Shown piece by piece: positions 21,701 through 33,357 of a DNA stretch of 64,000 nt. This DNA comes from Eudorina sp. 2006-703-Eu-15. Taxonomy: Eukaryota; Chlorophyta; Chlorophyceae; Chlamydomonadales; Volvocaceae. Below the pieces are notes generated by a model. That model did not search any database and was not told where the DNA came from. It worked only from the letters and a program-made list of their open reading frames with translations. Position 1 is the stretch's first letter. Each line of letters begins with the position of its first letter. The DNA is taken from contig BDSI01000032.1 of NCBI GenBank assembly GCA_003117195.1, forward strand, positions 364,145 through 428,144, given 5' to 3'. Position numbers and translations under genes: made by a program.

Positions 21701-24700
21701 CGCCTTGAGGTGCTACTGGGATGCCGGGACATATTCCGCTGCTGGGCAGCTGGGTCATCGGCTGTCCGCGCTCCACGCAGCATGTAGTACCTCAGATGTG
21801 CAGAGCTTGATGGGACAGCTCGGGTGACCCGAAGGAGCGGGTGTGCAGTCTGGCACAGGTTGCCGCAACGGGCGGTTGCTCGCTGAGTGTTGACGAAGGG
21901 CGGTGTGCGTCCGACCGCGGGCCCAGCGCCACACGATGAAGCCCCAGGCAGCGCCCCTCCTCATCCATGTAAGACTCTTATTGCCAGCGTGACCGGACCA
22001 ACGTCACCTACCGCACCTATCCACGCCCCCGCCAGAGGACGCACTCTGGCGTCGATGTGGCTCACGTTTCCTGGCGGGTGTATCTCACAATCCTCACAAG
22101 ACCAAGGACCAGGATACTGATTCGTTACTCCCGCCCCGCCCACCCACCCACCCACCCGGATGCGGATCTGCTGCTCCTGGTACTCGGAATCCGCGGAAAC
22201 CCGCTTGGCCTCCGCGATGTCCAGCTGCGGGTGGGTTGGGGTGAGGTGGCACGGGGTGGATCGGGCGAGGTGAAGAAATGAAAGACCGACGAGGAAGAGT
22301 GGAGTGGAAAGAAAAGTGGGCCCCGGCCGAGTTGCCCTGTGCTGACCGGGTATCGAAACACACTGGAGATGGGCAGGAGCAGGAGCACGACCGGGACGGC
22401 TCGCGCTGCCGACAACACGGCTGGATGCCCCCCTCGCTGAAGGCACATTGCACGCAGGCCACAATCCGCTGCCCGCACAACCACACCGCCTCAGTGAAGG
22501 ATTGCCTTACATTTCAACGGACCGTTCCTTCCAGCGGAGCCAGCCCACGGGTCACAGCCGGTGCGCGCGGAGAGTTCTCTCTCCCAAGACATCGGGGCCG
22601 GGCTGGTTCCAAGCCCCCAATCACCGCATATCACTGCGCACCACCTACGCCATGGAGACTCCCGCCCCCCCGCCAACACCGGTGTAGGAGTGCCGCCCCT
22701 GCCAACATCAGTGGCCGTCCCCGCCCGCTGCGCACCTGTTGCTTGACGACCTCCAGCTGGGCGCTCTTGTCTCGGAGCTCCGCCGCCTTGGTGGCAGTGC
22801 TGTTGACCAGAGCGCTGAACTCGCCCTCCTTGACCAGCAGCTGAGCGTTCAGCTCCGACAGCTCCGCCCGCTTGCCGCGCAGCTCGGTATCCACCGCCGT
22901 CACCGCGGCGGTGTGAGCACTGGACGACTGCAGGCACGCAAAGAGATATGGGCGGGCAGGACCATAGGTATAGGCGCGGCCATTTAGGGCGGCGTCGGCG
23001 TCGGCTGAACGGGGCCGACCCAGCTTGCGCATTAGATTCGGGTACGGAGCGTTCCGTCAGCGGGTACGTCGGAACTGCTGTGTGTTTGTGTGTGCTCACT
23101 CACCAGCTCCCGCTGGTTATCCTCCATGACCCGCCTCTGCTCCCGGGTCCTCGCCTCAAGGTCCACCAGCTCCGCCCTCTTCGAACCAATCTGCACAGCG
23201 GGAGGGGCCCTCCAGGTGATGAAGCGCTGAAGCGGAAGCGCTACATTTGCTGATACAAGCAGCAAACCCAGCGCGGTCTAGGGGAGCAACAGCCCCGCCG
23301 CAGCTGCTATAGCCCCTGGCACCCCAAAGCTGGGACGGCGGGTCCACACAGCCCCAGAATCGCTAGCGGGGACTCCGGCACCGCGCTGCGCCCACACCGG
23401 GCCGAGGGCCCTCAGGGAACCAAAGACGACATACACGGGCCGTGGATCCGGGTCACCTAATCCTGGCCTGGAGGCGCCCCACGCACCTCCGTGTCCAGCT
23501 TCGTCATCTCCATGGACTTCTCCTTCAGCTGCTCCTGCGGGTACCGTAGGACCAAGGGGGCCAGGCATCGCGGGACTGTTCGCGTTTGTGGGCGTGGGCG
23601 TTGGTTTCCTGACGAGGCCTCCGAGGTGCGCACACGATGTGCGGCGGCGTGGTTGGCGGTCAGGACGTCGCCGCCAGGCCCCAAAGGATGTCCCCAAGCC
23701 CTTTCGCTGCGGAAAAGCGGATACCCAACCTGCTTGGAATGTCCGCCCCGGCCGAAATTCCAATGCCGCCCCAAGACGGCTACGGACCACCCGCGGCAAG
23801 GAAAAAGCTCCAATCAATCCCGAAGAGGATCCTTCCTCGCGCATTCTGCCTATTGCGCATTCTGACGCCCCGATGCGCCAGTGAAACAGGGAAACCGCAG
23901 CCCCCCTCAATCCAACCATGCCGCCCCGGACTTCAGACGTCGCACCTGCAGCTTCACCAGGCTCTCGGCCCGCAACCGCTCCCGCTCCGAAACCAGCTCG
24001 GTATCCACCTGCAGGGCGGCCACCAGGACCAGCAGTCGTGACCAACGAAGCGAACACGCGTGCGCCCAGGGTTTTCAACACCTGCCATGACTTCGCTGGT
24101 GTTGAGCCCACCGTCGCACAGATCATCCGTTGCTGACGCGACGTAGATCTGTTCGGTCCTTTCCTATACATCACCAGGCATCCTCCTTGTCACCTTGTTG
24201 TCGTCCTCGTCCCTTCCATCCGGCGTTACGGCGCCCATCCCTCCGGTGCCCCCACCAGGAGGACACCGCAGCCCGCGGAGATGTTCACCGACGCACTTCG
24301 CGGACTGCACCCCCCTTCCCGGTCGCATCACGTGGTCCAAAAGCTTCAACCGGGGTTCGCCCGTGCGGCCCTGCCCAGACACCCTGCCCCCAGACACACT
24401 ACCGCGCCGTTTTCGCTGCAGGTCCCATGTCCTATGACAGTGTTCTACTTTGTCAACGTAGTTGCTGGGTGTGACCGGTTTCACTCTGGGCTTGTCTTTC
24501 GCTTCGACACCCACCCCATCCACCCCATCGTATCCCTCGTTCGTTTCGGGTTTCTTTCTTTTTCCAATTTAACCCCGTCGTATCCCATTGCGCCAACCGG
24601 CGAGCCCCAGCAGCGACGGGGGCGTCGACCCACCAGCCGGCCGCATCTGCGCCTGCAGCCCCCGGCCACCCCGTGGCCATGTCCCCTCACAGACAGACCA

Positions 24701-27700
24701 TGGGGCCCCCCTCCTACCGCACTCGCCTGCTTCTGGAGCTGCTGCTTGGCGTCCTCATATTGCCGGCTGAGCGCCTCCTGCAGCTGCGCGAGCCGCTCCT
24801 CCTCCCTCCGCCGCATCTCCGCCTCTGCCGCAGCCGTACGCCTCATCAGCTCCTCCTCGTCATGCGCGTCCTGGTCCTCACGGTCGAAGCGGCTGACCGC
24901 ATTGTAGGAGGCGTCCCCGGCGCCGCTGCGCTGCGGCTGCTGCCGGTGCTCATCCGCGGCCCGCTGCTTCTGCTGCTCGGGCTGCTTCTGCTGCTGCAGG
25001 ATCTGCCCCTGGGCCGGGAAAAGGTCCGGAAGGTTTCGTGTTATCGGCGTTAGCTGCTGGACCGGCGTTGGGTGCGGCACCGCCGCCGCCGTCGTCGTCT
25101 GATGCTGCAGCGGCTGCAGGGGCTGCAACTTCGGCTGCTGTTGCAGCGGCTGCAGGTTGGGCAGCGGCGGCGGCTGCTGAGCAGGTGCTGTGCGGGCCGT
25201 CGCGACCGCCCCGGGCGCCTGGTTGCGCTGCGTGACGGGCTGAGGGTCCTCGTTGTCGTGGTCGGAGGGGTAACGTCGGTGGTGCGTCAGCAACCCCCCC
25301 GGCGATGCGTCGCCGGCCGCCCCGTCCCGGCTGCCGAAGGCGCTGCCGCCGGATGCAGCGGCCATGGGCGACATCAGCCTGGCGGAGGCCGAAGTCACCA
25401 ACTCGCTGTTGGCCCGCACGCCGCCGGGACCCGCCTCGTCACCCTCCTGGTCGCCCTCCTCGATCTCATCCCCCTCGATATCCTCCTCGTCAATGATGTC
25501 ATCAAAGTCAGCAAACTCGTCATCGTATTTCTTGCTGCGCCGCAACGACGAAAGTCCTGTCGTGGACTTTGCAGCGGCGGCGGCGCCGCCGCCGCCACGG
25601 GCAGCGGCGGCTCCACCGCCGCCGCCGTCGGTGACCTCCCAGGAGGCCCGCAAGGCTCCGCCGCCGCCGGGCCCACCCGCGGAGACCCCCCGATTGCCAG
25701 TCTGGTTGAAGACAGTAACGCCGGGCGGCGGCACGAATCCGCCCGGGGCAGATCCCGACCGGGAGTCTGCAGCACCGCCGCCGGAGGACACCCCGCTGCC
25801 GTCGCCCCCGCCGGTGCCGCCGGTGCGCGCCGCCGCGAGCTCCGGCGTCGGCGGCTCCCCGCTGCTGGTGGCTCGGGGACCGGTGCCACCGGCGGAGACC
25901 CGCCCCACGGCGTCCCCTTGCGACGTGCGCCCCTGGGGTTTGAACGGCTGCGACTGCGCCTGCCCGCTCGAGTTGGGCCCGGAGCCCCCACCGGTCGCGG
26001 ATGTGGCCGCAACGGGCCCGGCGCTGCTCGTGCGATCACCTGCCGAACGGCCGCCCTCATCGGGTAAGTCCAGCTCGTTCACAGCCGCCGTGAGGGAGCT
26101 GCACATGCGCGGGCGGGGAGGGCGCCGGATGCGGGCGGGGCTGAGTCTTTCGCCCAACTGCCACTAGCCGACCAGACGGGTCGCGCCAAAGCGATAGTCT
26201 CCTCTTGGCCAGGTTCCTCCTCCCGACCTCCGACTCATCCGTTCTGCCCGCTCAACGATTACCCCCACCGCCGCTGTCAGATCAGGACCGCGGCAGGCCC
26301 GGGTCGCAGCTATCGTTTCCTACCCCCGCCCCGCGGGGAAGGCTTCTTTTAATCGTGAGCCCCAGCCAATGAGCCGGTCCCGTCCTCCCCTCAAGCGGGA
26401 CAACACCCGTACTCCTCCCGTACGCCGTACCTGACACTGGACGAGAAGCTCTTCAGGGAGGACTCCTCCATGGGGTCTGACTTCTTGGCGGCCGTATTGT
26501 TCTGCTCACCCTGCTGCTGCGAGGCGGCAGGCAGCGCCGAAGTGCCCCTGTCGGCTGCCGTGCTCGCGCCCCCCCAGCCAGCGCGCACCGCGCTCCCGCT
26601 GCCCTCGTTATTGGCACCGCCCGTCGCGCTGCCGCCCCCGGTGGTACGCGCCTCCGCAGCCTCCGTCCTTTGCCCGCCGCGCCCATCGCTGCCGCCGCTG
26701 TCGCTGCTGTTGCCGGAGCCAATGCCCCCACCCAGTAGGTCGCCCTGCGGCGGGTACACCACGTGACGGTGATATGACGTGACGTGTGCTTGCCGTACAT
26801 GTTCAGGGGCTCACGAGGAGAATCCAAGTTCAGGGCCCCGTGCGCAAGGACTACTCCTTCCCACGTTTTCGTTTGAACCCGGGTGCATGTCTTACCTCCT
26901 GCTCGAACTCACGCGCATCTTTTATGAAGTCCTGACAGAACCAAGCAGGACAAAGGGTTGCAGGGCGGGGAGGAGGGCCGGAACGAATCGCCTTAGGTTC
27001 ACGGGTGCCACTAGGTGGTGGCAGACAGTATTGTGGAATGTGCAGTGCGCTATGATCCAGCGACGGCAACGGAGAGGGCAACCCGCGGGCGGCATCGAAC
27101 AGGTTGCTCATGTGCAACAAGCTGTGGACAGCGGAACCCAGTGCAAGAGGGTTCCTCACCGAGGCTTTCGAACTGCTGAGGCCGAGAGGGCTGGGCACTT
27201 TGGTTTCGGCGCCAGTTCGCTTCAGCGGGCCCAGACCGCGCTGTTCCGGGCCAACGACCGAGAAGGCTTTCCGCGCTTCTAGCGGTTGCTGGTCACGGTG
27301 AGAGGCAGACGGCGCCGACGCGGACCGGCCTTTAGAGGCAAGCTTCGCCTTCTCCTCCTGGTAAACCTTCCTGCAGGGGTTCGTAGCGGTAGCAAGAAAC
27401 ACGTGCGCGGTAGCTTTGACAGGCAGCAGTGCTGGGAGAGCTCCATCCCGAAGGCCCGCTCAGCGAACACCAGGAGGAAAGGTCGTGTAACCCGTCCCCG
27501 TGTCAGCGAACAGCCTGCCACGGCCGAGGAAAATGCTGCTCACCGGTAGTGTTCATCACAAGGATGATCCCAGATGCTTTCTCCTGAGTTGAAGTTGAAG
27601 TAATATATGTCACCAGTTGGAGTTTTGCATGGCTTCCAACCGTCTGGAAGCGGCGACTTTAAGCCCTCCCTTGCAATCCAGAATAATTCCTGGAGATGGC

Positions 27701-28019
27701 GGGACAAGGCATTGAGTACAGCATGCGCGCTTTCCGTTTGCCCTGTGCATCAGTCGACCGGACGCACTAACTCCGACTGGGTGAAACGGACGCACCTTCT
27801 CTGTCTCGGTATCAATACCAAGCCACTGAGCGTATTCGACAATTTCTGCGGATGAGCGGACGACAGATTCCAGGATGTTGTCCATTTCGCAGCAACATGG
27901 ACCACACGTGGCAGGCCCATCCCACAACGCAGACCTTGCTCGGTAGGCTCGTAGTTCTCATCTATCTCCTCCTCGAGCACGACCTGGCCATCCGGCATCA
28001 CCTCTCCCCCATTGACCAT
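15713..28019 (-). CDS. CEP164: CEP164 homolog, ciliary transition fibre / distal appendage protein
   Basis: Twenty-two exons run from 27935-28019, 27796-27845, 27544-27689, 26896-27370, 26431-26744 and 24727-26098 through fifteen short exons to the last, 15713-16060. They total 4995 bases, 1664 residues, with every phase matching. Residues 1-94 match the conserved CEP164 head: [35 protein letters not shown], and a WW domain with W63 and W85 ([15 protein letters not shown]). CEP164 docks the basal body at the membrane and its N-terminus binds the TTBK2 kinase (known in animals). Then come a low-complexity region, an acidic block near 545-585 ([12 protein letters not shown]), coiled coil about 760-1200, a Gln/Pro-rich region about 1200-1480, and a C-terminal piece with [16 protein letters not shown] and [10 protein letters not shown], matching the CEP164 tail. 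Human CEP164 is about 1460 residues. The sixth intron appears to start with GC rather than GT. Confidence 0.88.
24009..24726 (-). other. Probable GC-AG intron in CEP164
   Basis: Exon 6 must end in phase 0 so that it continues into the next exon ([13 protein letters not shown]). The only junction that does so places the donor at CAG/GCGAGTGCGG, a GC donor. The nearest GT, four bases further, gives the wrong phase. Confidence 0.6.
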
Positions 28020-28327
28020 TTGCACTGGTCAGGAACCTTCCCTACCAGGCAGAACAATTAACATTTGTGCATCCATGAGCATTAGCAGTCCTTGTGAAAA
28101 TGATGCATGTCATTCGGTGACTCATTGTGCTGGCGGAGGTCAAAACTTTGACCATATGCGTACGTCACGCAAGTACAACGTCAGCAGTTTTTGTCCCGAT
28201 CATTAAAGACCTCCTGAAGTGTTAGAAGCGGAAACTGGACAAGACATGCACAAGAGCAGTTGCTGCAGTACACATTTAATGTACCCCAATCTGGCGAGCA
28301 AATGAAGCGAGCACAATAATTTTGAAG
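28020..28327. promoter_or_regulatory. Bidirectional promoter candidate between CEP164 and the gene at 28328
   Basis: About 308 bases separate the CEP164 start codon (minus) from the start of the plus-strand candidate gene. It is noticeably AT-richer than the coding DNA. No named promoter element is certain. Confidence 0.4.
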
Positions 28328-28975
28328 ATGTTTGGCATGTCAGAATCAATTTTGGGTATGAAGTTGCGTCCCAGATATCGCAAGCGGCCCACGGGTCCGC
28401 ACTTGCCCTTGTCTGAACTCGTTTTCCCGGAAACTTCAGGAAAGCATATACCGGTAATCAAAACCAGCCGCCTGCATGGGTCCCGTGTGATTGCGGCTCG
28501 GGTGCATAATGAACTAAATCGGATGCTGCACGCCGTCCCTTGACTCGTGCTCGTCCTGTCGACCGTCAGTCAGTACGCTCCCGCTAATGCCACACCCAGC
28601 AAACCAGCCCTGTCGCGCAGGCCGCTGGCAAACCTCACAAACCTGAACGGGACCAACAGTATGGGCGCGCTTCTTGGGCCATCTGCACATTTTGATATGC
28701 CGAAGAGGGTGGCGCCAGTGAGTGTATTCATGATGTCTCCTGATGTACGACCTCCGCCTGTTCACACGACACGCCGGCGTGCATCTTGCCCAGCACCATG
28801 CCCCTTGCCTTCTGACACACGGTGCTGGGAAGGTGTCACCTTGCTATTCGGGCGCAACAGTCGGTGTACTTACCCTCGGCAAACACGACTGGGCCCCCAG
28901 GCATCCGCAAAGGACGGCGGACATGCAGTCATGCATACGATGTTTACTGTCGCCCTAACGAAAATGGTTGAATGA
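28328..28975 (+). CDS. Probable two- or three-exon gene, unknown function
   Basis: Exon 1 (28328-28453) starts MFGMSESILGMKLRPRYRK and ends at a GTAATC donor. Exon 2 begins at 28574 after GTCAGTCAG, in phase, reading YAPANATPSKPALSRRPLAN and continuing through TNSMGALLGPSAHFDMPKR. It may stop at a strong GTGAGT donor after 28717 or read through to the stop at 28975. A plus-strand TGTAA lies at about 29386. The product is basic and looks disordered. RRPLANLTNLNG recalls the short motif near the N-terminus of some cell-cycle proteins, but I cannot assign a family. A competing minus-strand model at 28728-28936 was considered and ranked lower. Confidence 0.4.
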
Positions 28976-30262
28976 ACGAGTGACTGCCGTACAAACCGTC
29001 TCAAACGACCTCTAGAAAGCCCTCGCTGCGCTGCATGGACGATGTCCGTCAAACACAGCGGGTGCAAGGGCGTGAAAGCACTGTTTCGGTCTGTAGGTTT
29101 TTTGAGTGAAACGCTAGAAAACCAAGGTTTTCTGTGAACTCAGAGGAGTTCTGCCCTTTGGAGGTTGTACGACACTTGGTGCAGTTTAAGTTGGCCGCGA
29201 AGGCGTGGAGAAGTGATTTTCGGGTTATGTGGCTACTTCGGGTGGTTATCGTGAGGCTGTAGGTAATGAAGCCTGATCATAGCTTTGCGGTAGCCTGCCC
29301 GCACCCGGCCTACGCGGTAGCCGGCCCGCACCCGGTCTGCCTACCGAACGAAGACGGCTGTTTCATTGTTTGCAGGTACCCTTTGTGTAACGGACGATGC
29401 TTTCTCATGAAAACTTAATCGTAATCGTTACAAGGTGGACCCGAGTCCCGACCGCCCTTGTTGTTCGCTCGCTTGCGGACGTCCCAATTGTCCGGGGGGC
29501 GACATGCGGGGGTGCACTCGAACGCCGCGTCTTCAGTCCTGCCCCCCATGCATGAACGCCCAGCGCACACCCACACGCCGGCCGCACGGACGGACCAGCG
29601 GTGGTGTTGAACGACACGAAGCTTTCGTATGAATGATGCATGACACCGATTACGAACAACCCTGTACAGTCAAGTAAAGTCTTCGGCCCAACAGCTCGAG
29701 GCGAGACGCAGCGAGCTCAGAAGCGATGTCCCGGCAACAGCCAGGCCGCCCGAGGCACGGGTCCTGTTTGGCGCACCGGGGCTGGGCCGCCCTGTCAACG
29801 CCCTGCACACGGCTCGTACTGTTGTCGCCCATGCGGCTCCAGCCCGTCTCCGTCAGCAAATTTAGCTAAGCCCTGCACGCACACACAGCCCGTCGATGCT
29901 CCTCATGCGCTGACGGCCCGGTCTCTACGTCACCTCCCCTTGCCCACCGACATCTGCCAACGAGGTCGCGGTCGTTAACAGCAGAGTCAGAACGATCTGG
30001 CAACCGCTGGCGCCCGCGGGCAATCACGAGCAACCAGACGGTGGAAAGTTGGTCAAGACTGACCTCCCCCGCCACCAAAACATTCGCTGATACCTCCGGA
30101 CGATCAATCGCCCTGCGAGGTTTCGAGGCACCGCCACCGTCATCAAGGCCGCCGTCGTCGTCATCATCGTCATCTTCCGCGCACTCGGCCACTGAAGACA
30201 TTACGACGCGTGCGGACGAGCCCACCACGTCAGGCTACCCGGGCGCCTCCTACCTCCCCCGC
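28976..30262. other. Intergenic region, mostly 3' UTR of the rhodanese gene
   Basis: A minus-strand TGTAA signal at about 29427-29431 would give the rhodanese gene a 3' UTR of about 830 bases, a usual length for volvocine algae. An imperfect tandem duplication lies at 29287-29342 (GCGGTAGCCTGCCCGCACCC type). An Asp-rich frame downstream of the rhodanese stop is taken as UTR. Confidence 0.4.
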
Positions 30263-32207
30263 TCACTTAGACACCGGGAGGCCCTGACTCGCCCACAGGT
30301 CGAAGCCGCCCACCAGGTTCACCAGGTTGCAGTAACCCGCCTGCGCGAGGGAGGGGGCAGTTTCCATCCGAAGGGGGGGGACAGACAAACAGACAGCCGG
30401 AGGCGCGAAGGACCGATCGGCATCTCGGATTCCGGTTTTAAAAGCGGGCATGACATGCTACATGACATGTTGTGCATGACATAATACATGGCAGCATGAC
30501 CAGCCGCGGCACATGTTACATATGAAACGACCATACCGCGTGCACGAGTGCTGATGCCCGCGTCGCGCTCAGTGCGCTTCCGAAACCAACTCTCACTTTT
30601 CCGCCGTTTCTATCCGGAGCACAGACTGCTCGCGGACCGCGAGATTTGTCCGCCCCGCACCACCCCCATTCCCCTGCGTTGTCGCCCTCCCGCCGCCCCG
30701 GCAGCTGTCGTACATCGCACCTGGGACAGCACGTCAATAGCCATCAGGGATCGACGACCCGACTTGCAGCCCTGCAGGAGATAGAGCGGAGGACCGCCGG
30801 GGTCCGGCGGACAGCAGGGCGGGCGGGTTGAGGGACCGGAGTGGGTTGAAACGGCTTCCTAACGGTCAGCAACTGGCGACGGCATGGGGCCCTGCTTGAG
30901 GGCGCAGTGCAAGTCGATGGAAACCCTAAACCTCCATACCATACCTCACAGACTCACCTCATCGCAGGCAGTTCGTTGCTACACCAACAAACTACGGACC
31001 CGACACGGACCCGACACGCAGACACATGACATAACGGCCAGGCTCCCATTGCGCGGGTGTGGCAGCCCCTGACGGCGGTCACTCCCGCCCTTTCAGCCCT
31101 GGCCAGCCCCGGTCCTGCTCAAGAGCTAACCCCGGACTGGGCCCTATCCCGTGTGCCCATGCGCATTCCAAGTTGCCCCGGTCCCCCACATGCACCCCCT
31201 GCCGCCGTCTCCCCCCGTCCCCCGCCCTCCCCCGCTGTCTCCCGCCCTTGCCCGCCCCTTGCTCACCACCACCAGCGACTGGGCCTTGTCCGGGAAGGCC
31301 TTCTCCACATCGGACACGAAGGTTGGGTTGGGGCTCATGCCCATACCGCCCAGGAACACCACCGGCGCGTTGACGGCGGAGGGGACGTGGCCCGCGGAGA
31401 ACTCCTCGGGAGTGCTGCGGTGGGGAGGGATGCCAGGGGGTGACGGCGGCGTGGGAGGGGCGAGGCAGCAGCGGGGAAGCGAACGCGGGTGCCTGCGGTG
31501 TGTACCTTGGGTTCGAGTCGCTTCGACCGGTCTGCGGGGCCGTGCCCGGGACCGGTCAGAAGCGTCATCAAACCTTGCTCTTACGGTAATACTGCAGTAC
31601 CTGCGCGCCCCTCTTCCTCCGCGCCCTCTCCCGCGTGAGGGGTGCACGGGGTTGTAACGGTGTTTCAAGGCCGCGTAATAACAAGTGCGTTTTCCCCTCG
31701 AGACCCGCGTGACCTCGACCTCACAAGAAGGATAACACGTGGCTAGCCTGGCCGTGGGATGCGTAGAACGAGCTCTGACGGTACAGTACCAGCGTCCGTG
31801 TTCATCGCACATCACGGCACAAGCAGCGGAAAGGTTCCGTTAATCGGGTTGCCGCACCGCCTGCCGCCGAGTACCCGGGTATGGCAGGCTTTGGGACCCT
31901 GTCGCAGGCGACGCCCCTGCCCTACATGACGCCTCCTTCCGAAAGCGGCTCACCGGACATCTAGGTACTTGTACCCGTCCGCCTGAAGCAACTCCTGGGC
32001 TTCAGCGGGCATGGCGTCCCTGTACTGCGCCGCAGGCGTGACGTGCAGCGCATGAGCCGCCCCGATACCCCACCTGCGCATCCAATTTCATTCGTAAACT
32101 AATATGAACAGTCTGGCGCTGGTGATTTGCACCGCCTACAGCTTTCTCCGAAGTGCGGGGCATCCAGTTGAGATCGTCCGAGCCGAAAAGGCGTTCCGCG
32201 CAAGCAT
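30263..32207 (-). CDS. Single-domain rhodanese (thiosulfate sulfurtransferase-like), organelle-targeted
   Basis: Exons 32140-32207, 31954-32073, 31267-31414, 30721-30771 and 30263-30340 give 154 residues, phases consistent. The first 25 residues (MLARNAFSARTISTG...) are rich in Ala, Ser and Arg with no acid, as in algal organelle transit peptides. The rhodanese fold follows: QELLQADGYKYLDVRTPEEF, SAGHVPSAVNAP, the active-site loop CKSGRRS with catalytic Cys at about residue 114, and the closing NLVGGFDLWASQGLPVSK. Such plant-type proteins (STR14/16-like) carry sulfane sulfur as a cysteine persulfide; the physiological acceptor is not known. The loop Cys-Lys-Ser-Gly-Arg-Arg-Ser is intact, so activity is expected. 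Exon 1 is assigned from its transit-peptide composition and phase, and is the least certain part. Confidence 0.85.
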
Positions 32208-33357
32208 CTTTGTTGATGAAAAGCAGGAAGCAAGGCCGCTAGTGAAACGATGTTTCGTGAAATGGACAACTGGAAAATGTCGTTGTCGTGCGTTTTGGAC
32301 GAACGTCGCTGGGTCACACGAGCGACGTACGGGCGAGGTTTGCGTTCATCATACATCATCACATTGGCGCATGTCGTCAGATCTATCAACGTGATACGGT
32401 TGTGAATATCTACTTGCCGCTTATTATATGCAGGCAAAACCCTCAAACCTACATCTGTAATACTGAGGCCTTCTTGCACCCCATTTTAACATTCTGACTG
32501 GCATCTCCTGAACGGATTGTGCGGGTGTTGCAGTTTAGTGTAAAGCACGGCAAGGCACCCGCGCGGAGGAAAATATTTGCGCGACAGATGTCGCTTAACG
32601 CCAAGCACCTTCCGGCCAGGACCGCCGGCAATGCCTTCGCTGCATCATCAAGACTCGGCATGTCATGCCACGTGCTGCATTGTCCAGGTGCGAGGTCTGA
32701 GTTGGCCTCGGGGTGTTGCGTGGCTATCGGGGCCCAGTGTGCGGTTGGGCGTGTATCTGCGGCGTAATCACGGACACCACCACACCGTTCATCCAATCTA
32801 AGCCATGAAGACCTCCCGACTACTCGTTTATTACTGTTTTACCTCTCCCGAGGTATTGACGGAACTCGCAGGGTTCGAAGGGTTTAGTCCGGGAAGGACC
32901 TTATGATAACCCAGATCTGTCCCTCACAGCTTCCCAGCGACAACAGCCACATGCTAATTTCAGGCGCTCGGCAGCAATGCACCTCACCTGCGGCCACCTG
33001 CGTGTTAGACGCAGCCGTCCTCCCACGTAGCAGCTGTGCACCTGATTCGTTCAGCCGCGATGTTAGACGCAGCCGTCCTCCCATGTAGCAGCTGTGCACC
33101 TGATTCGTTCAGCCGCGATGTTAGACGCAGCCGTCCTCCCATGTAGCAGCTGTGCACCTGATTCGTTCAGCCGCGATGTTAGACGCAGCCGTCCTCCCAT
33201 GTAGCAGCTGTGCACCTGATTCGTTCAGCCGCGATGCCACCCCTACGGGCCGAGCATCGATCTCTGCAGCCCACCACCCGCCCACCGCCCACCGACGCCC
33301 CCTTTCGGATTCCCCTCTTTTGTCGATACAGAAAGTGAAATACCCCCATGCCCTGCT
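32208..33357. other. Divergent intergenic region upstream of rhodanese and SppA
   Basis: It holds the promoters of the rhodanese (minus) and SppA (plus) genes and a 58-bp tandem array (33004-33235). At 33315-33380 it carries copies of two dispersed repeats next to each other. An additional non-coding or coding 5' exon of SppA could also lie here. Confidence 0.4.
33004..33235. repeat. 58-bp tandem repeat, 4 copies
   Basis: The unit begins GTTAGACGCAGCCGTCCTCC and ends GATTCGTTCAGCCGCGAT. Units start at 33004, 33062, 33120 and 33178 and are almost identical (a single C/T difference in the first unit), which implies recent amplification. The array sits about 120 bases before the SppA start. Confidence 0.97.

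Noticed and set aside
25072..26167. Plus-strand frames of 260-330 codons
   Set aside because: They are antisense shadows of the large CEP164 exon 24727-26098, whose minus-strand frame joins in phase with conserved exons on both sides.
27279..27521. Minus-strand frame starting [15 protein letters not shown]
   Set aside because: It lies in an intron of CEP164 and breaks the phase-perfect join between the WW-domain exon and [10 protein letters not shown].
28728..28936. Two-exon minus-strand model starting MHDCMSAVLCGCLGAQ with a GTAAGT donor
   Set aside because: It is phase-consistent but very short and Cys-rich, and lacks a nearby polyadenylation signal. The overlapping plus-strand model is longer and better supported.
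29866..30228. Minus-strand frame with an Asp run downstream of the rhodanese stop
   Set aside because: It follows the natural family end (GLPVSK, stop) and is best read as 3' UTR.
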